Source of the DNA: Eubacterium sp. CAG:274
Lineage (GTDB): Bacteria; Bacillota; Clostridia; Lachnospirales; CAG-274
Length of the DNA: 64,000 nucleotides
Assembly (NCBI GenBank): GCA_000432155.1
Contig: FR888494.1
Span: 88,003-152,002 of the forward strand
Reading direction: 5' to 3'
Within the stretch, counting starts at the first letter, position 1, and each line of letters opens with the position of its first letter. The translations under genes were made by a program, and so were the position numbers. Of this stretch, positions 26,643-36,300 are shown in pieces. Under the pieces are notes generated by a model, which searched no databases, was not told the origin of the DNA, and was given only the letters and a program-made list of their open reading frames with translations.

Positions 26643-26689
26643 GGACATCCAAACACAAATGCATACAATATGCCTGTATTTGAACGTCC
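26643..26689 (-). promoter_or_regulatory. glnA leader stem-loop, possible ANTAR-controlled terminator
   Basis: Minus strand GGAC (26686-26689) pairs with GTCC (26643-26646), CAAATACA pairs with TGTGTTTG (8 bp, one G-U), and an inner GCATA-TTG-TATGC stem caps it; the sequence then runs into CCTTTTGC. It begins about eight bases after the predicted transcription start. The structure is seen directly; the regulatory role is inferred from the neighbouring ANTAR gene. Confidence 0.6.
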
Positions 26690-26703
26690 TTGTTCTATAG
26701 CAC

Positions 26704-26732
26704 ATTATATTATTATTTTATTGTAATGTCAA
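26704..26732 (-). promoter_or_regulatory. Perfect consensus promoter of glnA
   Basis: TTGACA (26727-26732), 17-bp spacer, TATAAT (26704-26709) on the minus strand. Between here and purA (26733-26905) I see no gene and no clear terminator. Confidence 0.85.
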
Positions 26733-26905
26733 CACAAATTTTAGAATTTGTAATAATTTAGTAATTTTTCACAAAATACAGCAACAACAATAAAAATAAT
26801 ATGTAATTTTGCAATTTACAACAAACATTCTTGCATGATTATATTAACTTTTATAAAAAATCATTTAAAACTGAATAAAATCACGCAAAGATAATGCAAA
26901 TTATA

Positions 26906-28177
26906 TTATCTGTAAAGAATTTCGTGACGGCCTGGACCGTTACTTACCATAGAAATCTTTACACCAAGCTGTTTTTCAATAAACTCAACATAAGCCTTAG
27001 CTTCCTTAGGGAGTTCATCGTAGTTCTTAATGCCTCTAATGTCACACTTCCAACCTGGGAGAGTTTCATATACAGGCTTAGCCTTATAGAGCTTATCAGT
27101 AGTAAGGAAATCTGTATAAACCTTGCCTTCGTATTCGTAACCAGTACAAATATGGAGAGTATCCATGTAACTAAGTACATCAAGACAAGTCATACAAACT
27201 TCTGTAGCACCCTGAACTTCACAGCCGTAACGAGTAGCAACAGCATCAAAATAGCCTACGCGTCTAGGTCTACCAGTTGTTGCACCAAATTCGCCCTTAT
27301 CTCCGCCTTTTCTTCTAAGTTCATCAGCTTCTTCGCCAAAGAGTTCACTAACAAATGGACCTTCGCCTACAGCTGAAGAATAAGCCTTAGTAATAGCAAC
27401 AATATTATCAATAGCATATGGAGGTACGCCTGCACCTACACTTGCGTAACCAGCAAGAGTAGAAGAACTTGTAACATAAGGATAAATACCATGGTCTGTA
27501 TCCTTTAATGCACCAAGCTGACCTTCAAAAAGAACATTCTTGCCTTCCTTAATAGCTTTTCTTAAAAATGCTGAAGTATCTGCAACTCTGTCCTTGATTG
27601 CATCTGCATACTGGCAAAGAGTTTCATAAACTTCCATATAATCAATTTCAGGCTTATTGTAGAGATACTTAAACTGAATATTAATTTTTTCATATAATCC
27701 CTGAAGCTTTTCTTTAAGCATTTCCTTATTGTAAAGCTCCCAAACCTGAATACCAACCTTAGAATACTTATCAGAATAGAAAGGAGCGATACCACTCTTT
27801 GTAGAGCCAAACTTCTTATCGCCAAGTCTTTCTTCTTCGTATGTATCCATAAGAACATGATGAGGCATTAAAACCTGTGCTCTTTCGCTAATGAGCAAGT
27901 TAAACTTAATACCTGCATCTTCAATAGTTTTCATTTCCTTCATTAATGAATCAACATTAAGTGCAACACCATTTGCAATAACATTTGTAATATGCTCATG
28001 GAAAACACCGCTAGGTAACTGATGAAGTGCAAAACGACCATGCTCATTTATAATAGTATGGCCAGCGTTTGCACCACCCTGAAATCTAACTACGATGTCT
28101 GACTGGTCAGCACACATATCGGTAATCTTACCCTTACCTTCGTCACCCCAGTTTGCACCAACAATAGCTCGTATCAT
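26906..28177 (-). CDS. purA: Adenylosuccinate synthetase
   Basis: 423 residues. GANWGDEGKGKITD is the P-loop-like GTP site; GGANAGHT and TTGRPRRVGYFD give the IMP/aspartate site. It converts IMP, Asp and GTP to adenylosuccinate. Last gene of purC-purF-purB-purA; 15 bp after purB, AAGGAGG before the start. Confidence 0.97.
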   Translation of the reverse strand: MIRAIVGANWGDEGKGKITDMCADQSDIVVRFQGGANAGHTIINEHGRFALHQLPSGVFHEHITNVIANGVALNVDSLMKEMKTIEDAGIKFNLLISERAQVLMPHHVLMDTYEEERLGDKKFGSTKSGIAPFYSDKYSKVGIQVWELYNKEMLKEKLQGLYEKINIQFKYLYNKPEIDYMEVYETLCQYADAIKDRVADTSAFLRKAIKEGKNVLFEGQLGALKDTDHGIYPYVTSSSTLAGYASVGAGVPPYAIDNIVAITKAYSSAVGEGPFVSELFGEEADELRRKGGDKGEFGATTGRPRRVGYFDAVATRYGCEVQGATEVCMTCLDVLSYMDTLHICTGYEYEGKVYTDFLTTDKLYKAKPVYETLPGWKCDIRGIKNYDELPKEAKAYVEFIEKQLGVKISMVSNGPGRHEILYR

Positions 28178-28192
28178 TATTTTTTATCCTCC

Positions 28193-29623
28193 TTAAACGG
28201 ATAATTCTGCATTATCAATTAATCCGTCTTTATTCGCCTCAATAACAGGCTTAACAACTTCATTTATATATTCCTCTGTCTGCTGTGGAGCACGACCAAC
28301 ATACTTCTTAGGGTCAAGTACCTTCTGTAAGTCTTCAAGGCTCATACCAAACATAGGTTCTTTAGCAATTCTTTCAATAAGGTCGTTCTTACCACCTTCG
28401 TTTTTAACAACAGCACCAGCTTCCATAGAAAGTTCTCTAATTCTTTCGTGAAGTTCCTGTCTGTCGCCACCAGCCTTAACAGCATCCATCATAATATTTT
28501 CTGTAGCCATAAATGGAAGTTCTTCCATAAGGTGCTTTTCAATAACCTTAGGATAAACTACAAGACCATTAGAAACATTGATGTAAATGTTAAGAATAGC
28601 ATCTGTAGCAAGGAAAGCTTCTGGAATAGATAATCTCTTGTTTGCACTATCATCAAGAGTTCTTTCAAACCACTGGTTAGCAGCTGTGAAAGCAGGATTA
28701 AGTGTATCAACAATAATATATCTTGCAAGAGAAGCCATTCTTTCACTTCTCATAGGATTTCTCTTATATGCCATAGCAGATGAACCAATCTGATTTTTTT
28801 CAAATGGTTCTTCCATTTCTTTAAGGTGCTGTAAAAGACGCATATCATTAGAGAACTTAGTACAGCTCTGTGCAATACCACCTAATACATTGGCAAAAAC
28901 TGAATCAAGTTTTCTAGTATAAGTCTGACCACTTACAGCAAAAACATCCTTAAAGCCCATCTTTTCAGCAATCATCTTATCAAGCTTCTTAACCTTGTCT
29001 GTATCGTTGTTAAAAAGTTCCATAAAACTAGCCTGAGTACCAGTTGTACCCTTTGAGCCTAAAAGCTTTGCACTAGAAAGAGCAAAATCAACAGCATCTA
29101 AATCCATCATTAAATCCTGAATCCAGAGAGTTGCTCTCTTACCTACTGTAGTAGTCTGAGCAGCCTGAAAATGTGTAAAACCAAGTGTAGGTAAATCCTT
29201 GTACTTGAGAGCAAATTCAGACAACTTTTCAATAACAGATAAAAGCTTAACTCTTACAAGCTTCATAGCTTCAACCATAAGTATAACATCTGTATTATCG
29301 CCTACATAACAGCTTGTTGCACCAAGATGAATGATACCCTTAGCCTTTGGACACTGCTGGCCATAAGCATAAACATGTGACATAACATCGTGACGAACGA
29401 GTTTTTCTCTTTCACGAGCTACTTCATAGTTAATTTCATCCTGATGAGCCTTTAATTCATCAATCTGTTCCTGTGTAATATCAAGTCCTAATTCCTTTTC
29501 TGTTTCAGCTAAAGCAATCCAAAGCTTTCTCCAAGTTTTGAACTTTTTATCTGGTGAGAAAATATACTTCATTTCCTCACTTGCATATCTGGAATTAAGG
29601 GGACTTTCATATGTGTTATTCAT
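28193..29623 (-). CDS. purB: Adenylosuccinate lyase
   Basis: 476 residues. The fumarase/aspartase superfamily signature reads GSSAMAYKRNPMRSE; THFQAAQTTTVGKR and HLGATSCYVGDNTD hold the catalytic His residues. It acts twice in purine synthesis (SAICAR to AICAR and adenylosuccinate to AMP). 13 bp from purF. Confidence 0.97.
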   Translation of the reverse strand: MNNTYESPLNSRYASEEMKYIFSPDKKFKTWRKLWIALAETEKELGLDITQEQIDELKAHQDEINYEVAREREKLVRHDVMSHVYAYGQQCPKAKGIIHLGATSCYVGDNTDVILMVEAMKLVRVKLLSVIEKLSEFALKYKDLPTLGFTHFQAAQTTTVGKRATLWIQDLMMDLDAVDFALSSAKLLGSKGTTGTQASFMELFNNDTDKVKKLDKMIAEKMGFKDVFAVSGQTYTRKLDSVFANVLGGIAQSCTKFSNDMRLLQHLKEMEEPFEKNQIGSSAMAYKRNPMRSERMASLARYIIVDTLNPAFTAANQWFERTLDDSANKRLSIPEAFLATDAILNIYINVSNGLVVYPKVIEKHLMEELPFMATENIMMDAVKAGGDRQELHERIRELSMEAGAVVKNEGGKNDLIERIAKEPMFGMSLEDLQKVLDPKKYVGRAPQQTEEYINEVVKPVIEANKDGLIDNAELSV

Positions 29624-29636
29624 TTGTAAAATCCTC

Positions 29637-31040
29637 CTACTTTAATAAATGGTCTACTTCAACAGGGTAGTTACCTGTGAAACAGGCATCGCAGAAACCA
29701 CAACTACTGTTTGGAGCAATGTTGTGAAGGTTCTCAAGGCTAAGATATTCAAGAGAATCTGCGTTAATAATCTTTCTAGTTTCTTCTGTAGTATGGTTAT
29801 TAGCAATAAGTAAATCTCTATCAGGAATATCTGTACCAAAGAAACATGGCCACTTAAAAGCTGGGGCACTAATTCTTACATGAACTTCCTTTGCACCTGC
29901 ATCTCTTAAAAGTTTAACAATTCTTCCACTTGTAGTACCACGAACGATACTATCATCAACCATAATTACTCTCTTGCCCTGAACAGCACTCTTTAAAACA
30001 TTGAGCTTCATCTTTACAGCAACTTCTCTTGCACCCTGAGTAGGCTTGATGAATGTTCTGGCAATATACTTATTCTTAATAAAACCAGTATCAATAGGAA
30101 TACCACTATATTCAGAATAGCCCTGAGCAGCAGAAAGACCAGAATCCGGAACACCAATAACTATGTCTGCATCTACTGGAGCCTGCATAGCCAAGAATGC
30201 ACCAGCACGCTTTCTACACTCGTGAACTACTTCGTTTTCTATTGTACTATCAGGTCTAGCAAAGTAAATGTGTTCAAAAATACACATACTGCTAGGAACA
30301 GAATCACAAAGTTCTGTATCTTCTGTCATAAAGTAGCCGTCGCCACCATCTCTTACTGCTTCAATAGTAACGATTTCGCCTGGAGCAATATCTCTTACAA
30401 ATTCTGCATCAATGGCATCAAAAGCACATGTTTCGCTTGCAAAAACAACAGCGTCATCTCTTTTACCCATCTGAAGTGGTCTAAATCCCCACTTATCTCT
30501 AGCTGCAATAAGTTTGTTAGGACTCATAACCAAGAGAGAATATGCACCCTTTAACTTTTTCATTGCATTTTTAACAGCACTTTCAATAGAACCAGATGTA
30601 ATTCGCTCTCTTGCAATTAAATATGCAATGATTTCTGTATCAGCAGTAGTCTGGAAAATAGCACCACTATGCTCAAGTTCCTTACGGATTTCATCAACAT
30701 TCGTAATGTTACCATTGTGGCTGATAGCAAGAGAACCCTTAATATATCTAAGAACTAATGGCTGAACATTTTCTCTTGCACTACCACCAGCTGTAGAATA
30801 TCTTACATGACCTATTGCCATTCTACCACTTAATTTTCCAAGTATTTCTTCGTTAAAAACATCATTTACAAGTCCCACATCTTTGTAGTGGTAAATTTCT
30901 CTATCTCTATTGACTGCAATACCACAGCCCTCCTGACCTCTGTGCTGTAAAGCTACAAGGCCATAATATGTAGTGTTAGCTGGGTTACCCTTTGGGTCAA
31001 ATATACCAAACACACCACATTCTTCGTGAAGCTTTGCCAT
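29637..31040 (-). CDS. purF: Amidophosphoribosyltransferase
   Basis: 467 residues. Begins MAKLHEECGVFG, so a 7-residue propeptide is cut to expose the N-terminal nucleophile Cys8. PRPP loop is VIMVDDSIVRGTTSGRI. Cys residues in SCGFCDACFTG are consistent with the iron-sulfur form found in Firmicutes. First committed step of purine synthesis. Confidence 0.97.
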   Translation of the reverse strand: MAKLHEECGVFGIFDPKGNPANTTYYGLVALQHRGQEGCGIAVNRDREIYHYKDVGLVNDVFNEEILGKLSGRMAIGHVRYSTAGGSARENVQPLVLRYIKGSLAISHNGNITNVDEIRKELEHSGAIFQTTADTEIIAYLIARERITSGSIESAVKNAMKKLKGAYSLLVMSPNKLIAARDKWGFRPLQMGKRDDAVVFASETCAFDAIDAEFVRDIAPGEIVTIEAVRDGGDGYFMTEDTELCDSVPSSMCIFEHIYFARPDSTIENEVVHECRKRAGAFLAMQAPVDADIVIGVPDSGLSAAQGYSEYSGIPIDTGFIKNKYIARTFIKPTQGAREVAVKMKLNVLKSAVQGKRVIMVDDSIVRGTTSGRIVKLLRDAGAKEVHVRISAPAFKWPCFFGTDIPDRDLLIANNHTTEETRKIINADSLEYLSLENLHNIAPNSSCGFCDACFTGNYPVEVDHLLK

Positions 31041-31054
31041 TTTGTTACCTCCGA

Positions 31055-31771
31055 TTATTTGTAGAACTCAGTTAATCTGCCCCATACTTCTCTGTAAACA
31101 TCACCAAATTCGCCAAGGTCAAGTCTAAATCTATCCTTGTCTAATTTTTTGTTTGTTTCTGCATCCCAAAGTCTGCAAGTATCAGGACTGATTTCATCAG
31201 CAAGAACAATTTCGCCATCAGCAGTCTTACCAACTTCTATTTTAAAATCAATAAGCTTGATACCAATATTAAGGAAAATCTTCTTTAAACATTCATTTAC
31301 CTTAAATGCCATATCGGAAATAACCTGTAATTCTTCCTTTGTTACAATACCTAAAGCAAGAGCCTGGTAATCATTGATTAATGGGTCACCAAGTTCATCA
31401 TTCTTGTAGCTGTATTCAAGAGTTGGAGAAGCAAAAGCTGTACCTTCTTCAACGCCATATCTCTTTGAAAAAGAGCCTGCAGCAACATTACGAACAATTA
31501 CTTCCAAAGGAATGATGTCAACTTTCTTAACCAAAGTTTCTCTTGGAGAAAGTTCCTCAACTAAATGAGTCTTAATACCATCCTTTTCAAGAAGCTTGAA
31601 TATAAAGTTAGCCATCTGGTTATTAATAACGCCCTTGCCTTCAAAAGAACCTTTTTTAAGTCCGTTGAAAGCTGTAGCATCGTCTTTATATTCAAAAATA
31701 CAAAGATTAGGGTCTTCTGTAGCGTAAACCTTCTTTGCCTTACCAACATAGAGTAAATCAAGCTTTTTCAT
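31055..31771 (-). CDS. purC: SAICAR synthetase
   Basis: 238 residues. GKAKKVY near the N-terminus, NVAAGSFSKRYGVEEG and DFKIEVG...LADEISPDTCRLWD are the ATP and CAIR-binding parts. First gene of the four-gene purine operon, whose genes are 13-15 bp apart. Confidence 0.97.
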   Translation of the reverse strand: MKKLDLLYVGKAKKVYATEDPNLCIFEYKDDATAFNGLKKGSFEGKGVINNQMANFIFKLLEKDGIKTHLVEELSPRETLVKKVDIIPLEVIVRNVAAGSFSKRYGVEEGTAFASPTLEYSYKNDELGDPLINDYQALALGIVTKEELQVISDMAFKVNECLKKIFLNIGIKLIDFKIEVGKTADGEIVLADEISPDTCRLWDAETNKKLDKDRFRLDLGEFGDVYREVWGRLTEFYK

Positions 31772-31817
31772 TAATAATTACCTCACTTTATTAATATAAA
31801 TAATGGTCCTTATTTAT

Positions 31818-31846
31818 CATACCAAATTTTTGTTGAATAATCAAAT
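31818..31846 (-). promoter_or_regulatory. Promoter of purC-purF-purB-purA
   Basis: TTGATT (31841-31846), 17-bp spacer, TATGAT (31818-31823) on the minus strand. No purine riboswitch aptamer is visible in the leader. Confidence 0.7.
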
Positions 31847-31942
31847 TTTTTTTACATTAATAAAGACTAAAAATAAAGATTGATTTTTCCTATTTTATAC
31901 AATATTGCCTATAGGGTGTAATTTTATTAAGCTTTATAGCTT

Positions 31943-32746
31943 TTATTTCTTTATTTGGATATTTATTTCTGTATTTTCATTATTTTCTGAGATTTCACAT
32001 TTTGCATCTAATCCTGTGCTATTTACAGTTGCAACTGCGTCATTCAAAGCTGCTGTTAAATATCTCAATTCTTTCATTTTTCTTCTTCTGAAACTATTAC
32101 CTGTCTCATTTTCTCCAGCAGCTAGTTTCTGTATTTCATAGTCCACAATTTCTTCAGTTCGTTTAGAACTAAGGTCCAAATTAATAACCTTTTTCAACAC
32201 TTTTTCTTGTATTTTTTCATCTTCCAACTGAGATACAGCAAGAGCATTGTCCTTTGTTATTTTCATATCCACCATTAAGTTCTTCATTTCATTTGATAAT
32301 GTTAATAACCTAGCTGTTTTTTCTATGTATTCAACAGGTTTGCCGGTAATGTGACTAATATCGCTGTAGGAATAGCCAAAACAGTCCCTCATAATTTTTA
32401 TTCCCTCAGCCTCTTCCATATAGTTGAAATCTTCTCTTTGCATATTTTCAACCATATTTAACATTGCTGCTTCTCGTCCCTCAACATCAACAATAATTGC
32501 CGGCACAGCGTCAAAACCAGCTATACGACTTGCTTTTAACCTTCTCTCTCCTATTACAAGTTCATATATGTTTTTGTTCAATATTCTAACGCATATTGGT
32601 TGCAAAACCCCATATCTTTTAATAGAACTTGCTAACTCCTCCAAATCAGCCGAATTATAATATTTTCTGGGCTGATATGGATTAGGTAAGATTTTATTTA
32701 CTGACAAATAAATTATTTCATTTGATGAGTAATAATCTCTGTTCAT
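31943..32746 (-). CDS. ParB/Noc-family DNA-binding protein
   Basis: 267 residues from the ATG at 32746, since the upstream ATG at 32761 lies in the GGGGG ribosome site. ILPNPYQPRKYY and ELVIGERRLKASRIAG are the N-terminal ParB boxes that bind CTP; ENMQREDFNYMEEAEGI and a helix-turn-helix (YSDISHITGKPVEYI) follow. No ParA gene is adjacent and I found no parS palindrome, so this may be a Noc-like or second ParB. It is followed by the purC promoter. Confidence 0.82.
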   Translation of the reverse strand: MNRDYYSSNEIIYLSVNKILPNPYQPRKYYNSADLEELASSIKRYGVLQPICVRILNKNIYELVIGERRLKASRIAGFDAVPAIIVDVEGREAAMLNMVENMQREDFNYMEEAEGIKIMRDCFGYSYSDISHITGKPVEYIEKTARLLTLSNEMKNLMVDMKITKDNALAVSQLEDEKIQEKVLKKVINLDLSSKRTEEIVDYEIQKLAAGENETGNSFRRRKMKELRYLTAALNDAVATVNSTGLDAKCEISENNENTEINIQIKK

Positions 32747-32890
32747 TTTTCTAACCCCCATTCATCTATAATTATATCATTTTAAGCCCATATTTCTAGA
32801 AAATTAATACTCTTTTTTTCGACTTAATAACTGTAACAAATTAAATAAAAACTGCATATAAATAAAGGTATAATATTGGAGGTATAATAT

Positions 32891-33313
32891 ATGGATACTT
32901 ATCCTAACCAGTATATTCCCAAGCTTATATTAGATTATATGTCTGACGAATTGGCTGACAGCGATTTTTATAAAAAACTTGCCTCAACAGTAAAGGAAAA
33001 AGATGTAGAAGAAATTTTGCGTAATATAAGTATGGATGAAGAAAAACATTACAAAATGTTGAAAAAAATATATGAAAGTATTACTGGTCAGCCAGCAAAT
33101 GTAACTGATTTTACTCCAGAGGAACTTTCTGACAACATATTTTTAAATTTAGACAAAAGAGTTATGGAAGAATTAAATGCTGTTGAAAATTATCGTTCTC
33201 TTATGTTTGCACTATCAGAACAATGGATTAGAGATTACTTAACTGAAATTTATACTGATGAACAAAACCACGCTGCAAAACTTAGTTTCTTGTACAGCAA
33301 ATATTTGAAATAG
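32891..33313 (+). CDS. Ferritin-like (rubrerythrin-type) four-helix protein
   Basis: 140 residues, all helical. Two E-x-x-H pairs (DEEKHYKML near 54 and DEQNHAAKL near 127) with Glu residues in the other helices (SDELADSDFY, MEELNAVENY) form a di-iron site pattern. No rubredoxin domain. Members of this group occur in anaerobes as stress or spore-associated proteins; its role is not settled here. GGAGG precedes the ATG. Confidence 0.75.
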   Translation: MDTYPNQYIPKLILDYMSDELADSDFYKKLASTVKEKDVEEILRNISMDEEKHYKMLKKIYESITGQPANVTDFTPEELSDNIFLNLDKRVMEELNAVENYRSLMFALSEQWIRDYLTEIYTDEQNHAAKLSFLYSKYLK

Positions 33314-33335
33314 TTTTAACATTCCAATATAAAAA

Positions 33336-33365
33336 TATAAAAACAGACCCCAAAATTGGGGTCTG
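33336..33365 (-). terminator. Terminator of the pectate lyase gene
   Basis: CAGACCCC-AAAATT-GGGGTCTG; T-rich tract on the minus strand side, A-run on the other, so it may also stop the ferritin-like gene. Confidence 0.88.
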
Positions 33366-33375
33366 AAAAAAGTTA

Positions 33376-36300
33376 TTATTTTTCATTTGGCATTGTGAAT
33401 GTTGAATCAAATGCTTTCTGTAAAATGTAAGCTGCGTCTTTTGCTGTCAACTGACCATCATTATCAGTATCAAGTAATTCAAAAGCATTTGTAGCTACAT
33501 CTTCAAGAGCAACTTTTGCACCAGTAAGAACTTTCTGTAATACTAAAGCTGCATCATTAGCCTCTACCTTTCCATTGTCATCAGCATCGCCCTTAACTGG
33601 CTTGCTTGGTTCTGGAGCAGGAGCTTCTGTTGTAGACTCTGTTGTGCTTTCAGTAGTAGTTTCTGTTGTACTCTCTGTTGTAGTTTCAGTAGTTGTTTCT
33701 GTTGTTGTAACAGTTGTACTTTCAGTTGTTGTAGCAGTTGTTGTTTCTGTGCTTGTTTCTGTTGTACTCTCTGTAGTTGTTTCTGTTGTTGTTTCACCAT
33801 TGTCTGGAACACCTACAACAGGTTTAGAAACAACTAAGTTTCTGTCTGTATCCTTTGTAGCTGTAACATTGTAAACAGCATTTACAGACTTAGCAGAAAT
33901 AGTGCCGTTTAATACTGTACCGTCTACTGTAAGCTGTACTGTCTGGTTATCTAAATCAATTATAAATTCATATTCATACTTGTGGTTAGCTACAATACCA
34001 TTACTTGAAGAAATATACTTGCTTCCACCTGTACGAAGTGCTATATTTTTAGCCTTTTGACTATCTGATGCCAAATCAGCTATATCTACAACATTTCCAT
34101 TTTCATCAAGACCTTTTATCTGAACAAATGCCCACTTACCAGATACCTTCATTGGTATTGCGTAGCCTCTTACAACAACCTTTCCAGAACTAATAGGTTC
34201 AAAAGAATTTGTCCAAGTTGCTGCACAATTTGATGAAGTATCATTTAAGAGATAGTCGTCACTTGCTTCCTGATAAATAACTTCTGCTTTGCCATTAGGA
34301 GTTGTACCTACAGGATTTACACCAGCCTCCTGTGTTAAATCAACTGTCACAATAGGGAAAGCTGTTGTTGTTTCAGTAGTAGTTTCTGTTGTTGTAGTAG
34401 TTGTTGTCTGTGTAGTAGTTTCTGTTGTTGTTTCAGTTGTAACAGAGCTAACATCAAAAGTTAAAGAACTGATATTTGATGTACCCTTACTTGTTACAGA
34501 ATAAGTACCCTTTTCAAGTTCTACAGAACCTCCTGCAACAACTTCAACAGATGTACCGTTGCTTACATTTGTAATTGTAAGATTATCGCCAGTAAATGCT
34601 GGTATAAATTTAGTTTTTCCATCAACTGTAAAGCTAATAGCTGAATCGTCACTATTCTTTAATGTACCACTATTTTCAGCAATATCACTTAAAGCATAGT
34701 CAATATTTGCTACATTTGCTTCTTTTTCAATACAGTCGTTTGCACCTGTATTGGCTGTACCAATATTATAAGTACCTGAAGATACAACATTTGCTGTTGT
34801 TGTAGTTTCTGTTGTACTTTCTGATGTAGTTGTATCCTTTGAAGAATCGTGAACAGCAAACTTCAAACTTACAACCTTTGCTTCTTTGTAAACTTTTTTA
34901 CCTGGGTCAAAAATACTAGACTGTATTACATATGTACCTGCCGGAAGAACTGCTGTGCCTGAAGTGTTGATATATTCCTTACCACCCTCTGAATAAAGGA
35001 TAGGAACAGCTGTTGCCTGCATACCTTCCATTGTAACATCAGCAGTTTTATCTAATGTAAATACAAGGCCTAAATCTTTAATTGTAATACTATCTGGTGC
35101 AACTTTTGTAGGATTAATAACAATATTATCTACAGTCTGCTTACCAGTTGATGTAATTGTTGTCTTGTTATAAGCCTTTTCATAAGGAACTGTTACTGGA
35201 GCAGTTGGTAAATAATCACTATCAATAATAGAGGCATTTACTTCTTCAGCCTTAACAGGATTTTCTTTCATAGCACCGGCATAAGCCTTAACATCTGCCA
35301 TAATTTCCTTAGAATCAGTTAAAAGTTTGTAGTTTCCGTTTGGAATGTAACTTAATGATGGGTTAGTATCAAAGTTAGCATATGTTGATGAACTAGATAC
35401 TGTATCACTCTTGTTTGCTACTTCTGTCTGTTGTTGATTACCAGAACAGCTAATAAAGAAGTTGTTGTAACTCTTACAAACACCACCAGATTTTACCTGA
35501 CAAGCATTCTTTACTCTGTTAAATACATTGTATTCAGCAAAAATAAAAGCATTAGCTCTTGGGTTAACAGCATAGTCTGTCTGACCCTCATAATAGTTGT
35601 TGTACATATGAACATCAGCCTGTCTTGCTAAAGGTCCTCTTGCCTGACAATCAATATAGTGGTTGTTAGCCATTGTAAGGTGGAACTGCATACTTGAATC
35701 AGAAGAACCTACAAGGTTTGTCTTGTGACAATTTCTGTAAGTACAGTATTCCATTGTATAGTATTCGCCACGCTTAAAATCACAAGAACCATCACCCTCT
35801 TTTTTATCACTTTCTGCTGGGTTGGCACAATAACCAGCCTCAAAAGAATTGTGATGAATCCAACATCTTCTAACAGGAGCAGTAATCTGTGAACCTGTCT
35901 GAATACCCTCCATACCTAAAGCATCTTCAGGATAATTCTGGAAGTTAAGGTTTCTTGCTTCAAAACCATAACCATACTGAGAATATGCACTAGAACACAT
36001 ATAGTGTAAACCCCAACCGTCTATTGTAGCATCATAACCGATACCCTCAATAGTGACATTTGAGGCATCTCTCATTCTAGCCATATGACCATTATCGCCC
36101 TCTGTACCACCATTATTTACACTATCATATTCTGTAAGACCTTCTGGACTTGTAACCTTGCCTATAAATCTAACATCAAGAGGTGTACCGTCCATTGACA
36201 ATTTTCTTAAAATATAATTATTAGTATTATATGTACCCTTTGATGCACCCTGTGCACCTACTGAGTTAAGAATATTACCAATACCTGTTACAGTTGTACC

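Noticed and set aside
26643..26689. Classical two-hexaloop ANTAR target in the glnA leader
   Set aside because: Only one long capped stem is visible; the hexaloops with A1 and G4 could not be placed, so it was listed only as a leader stem-loop.
31772..31942. Purine riboswitch ahead of purC
   Set aside because: No three-way-junction aptamer core or conserved loops are visible; only a promoter is supported.
32746..32761. parS-like palindrome near the ParB-like gene
   Set aside because: No TGTTTCACGTGAAACA-like sequence was seen near it or in its leader.
33575..33874. Val/Ser-rich open frame on the plus strand
   Set aside because: It is the mirror of the Thr/Glu-linker repeats of the pectate lyase.
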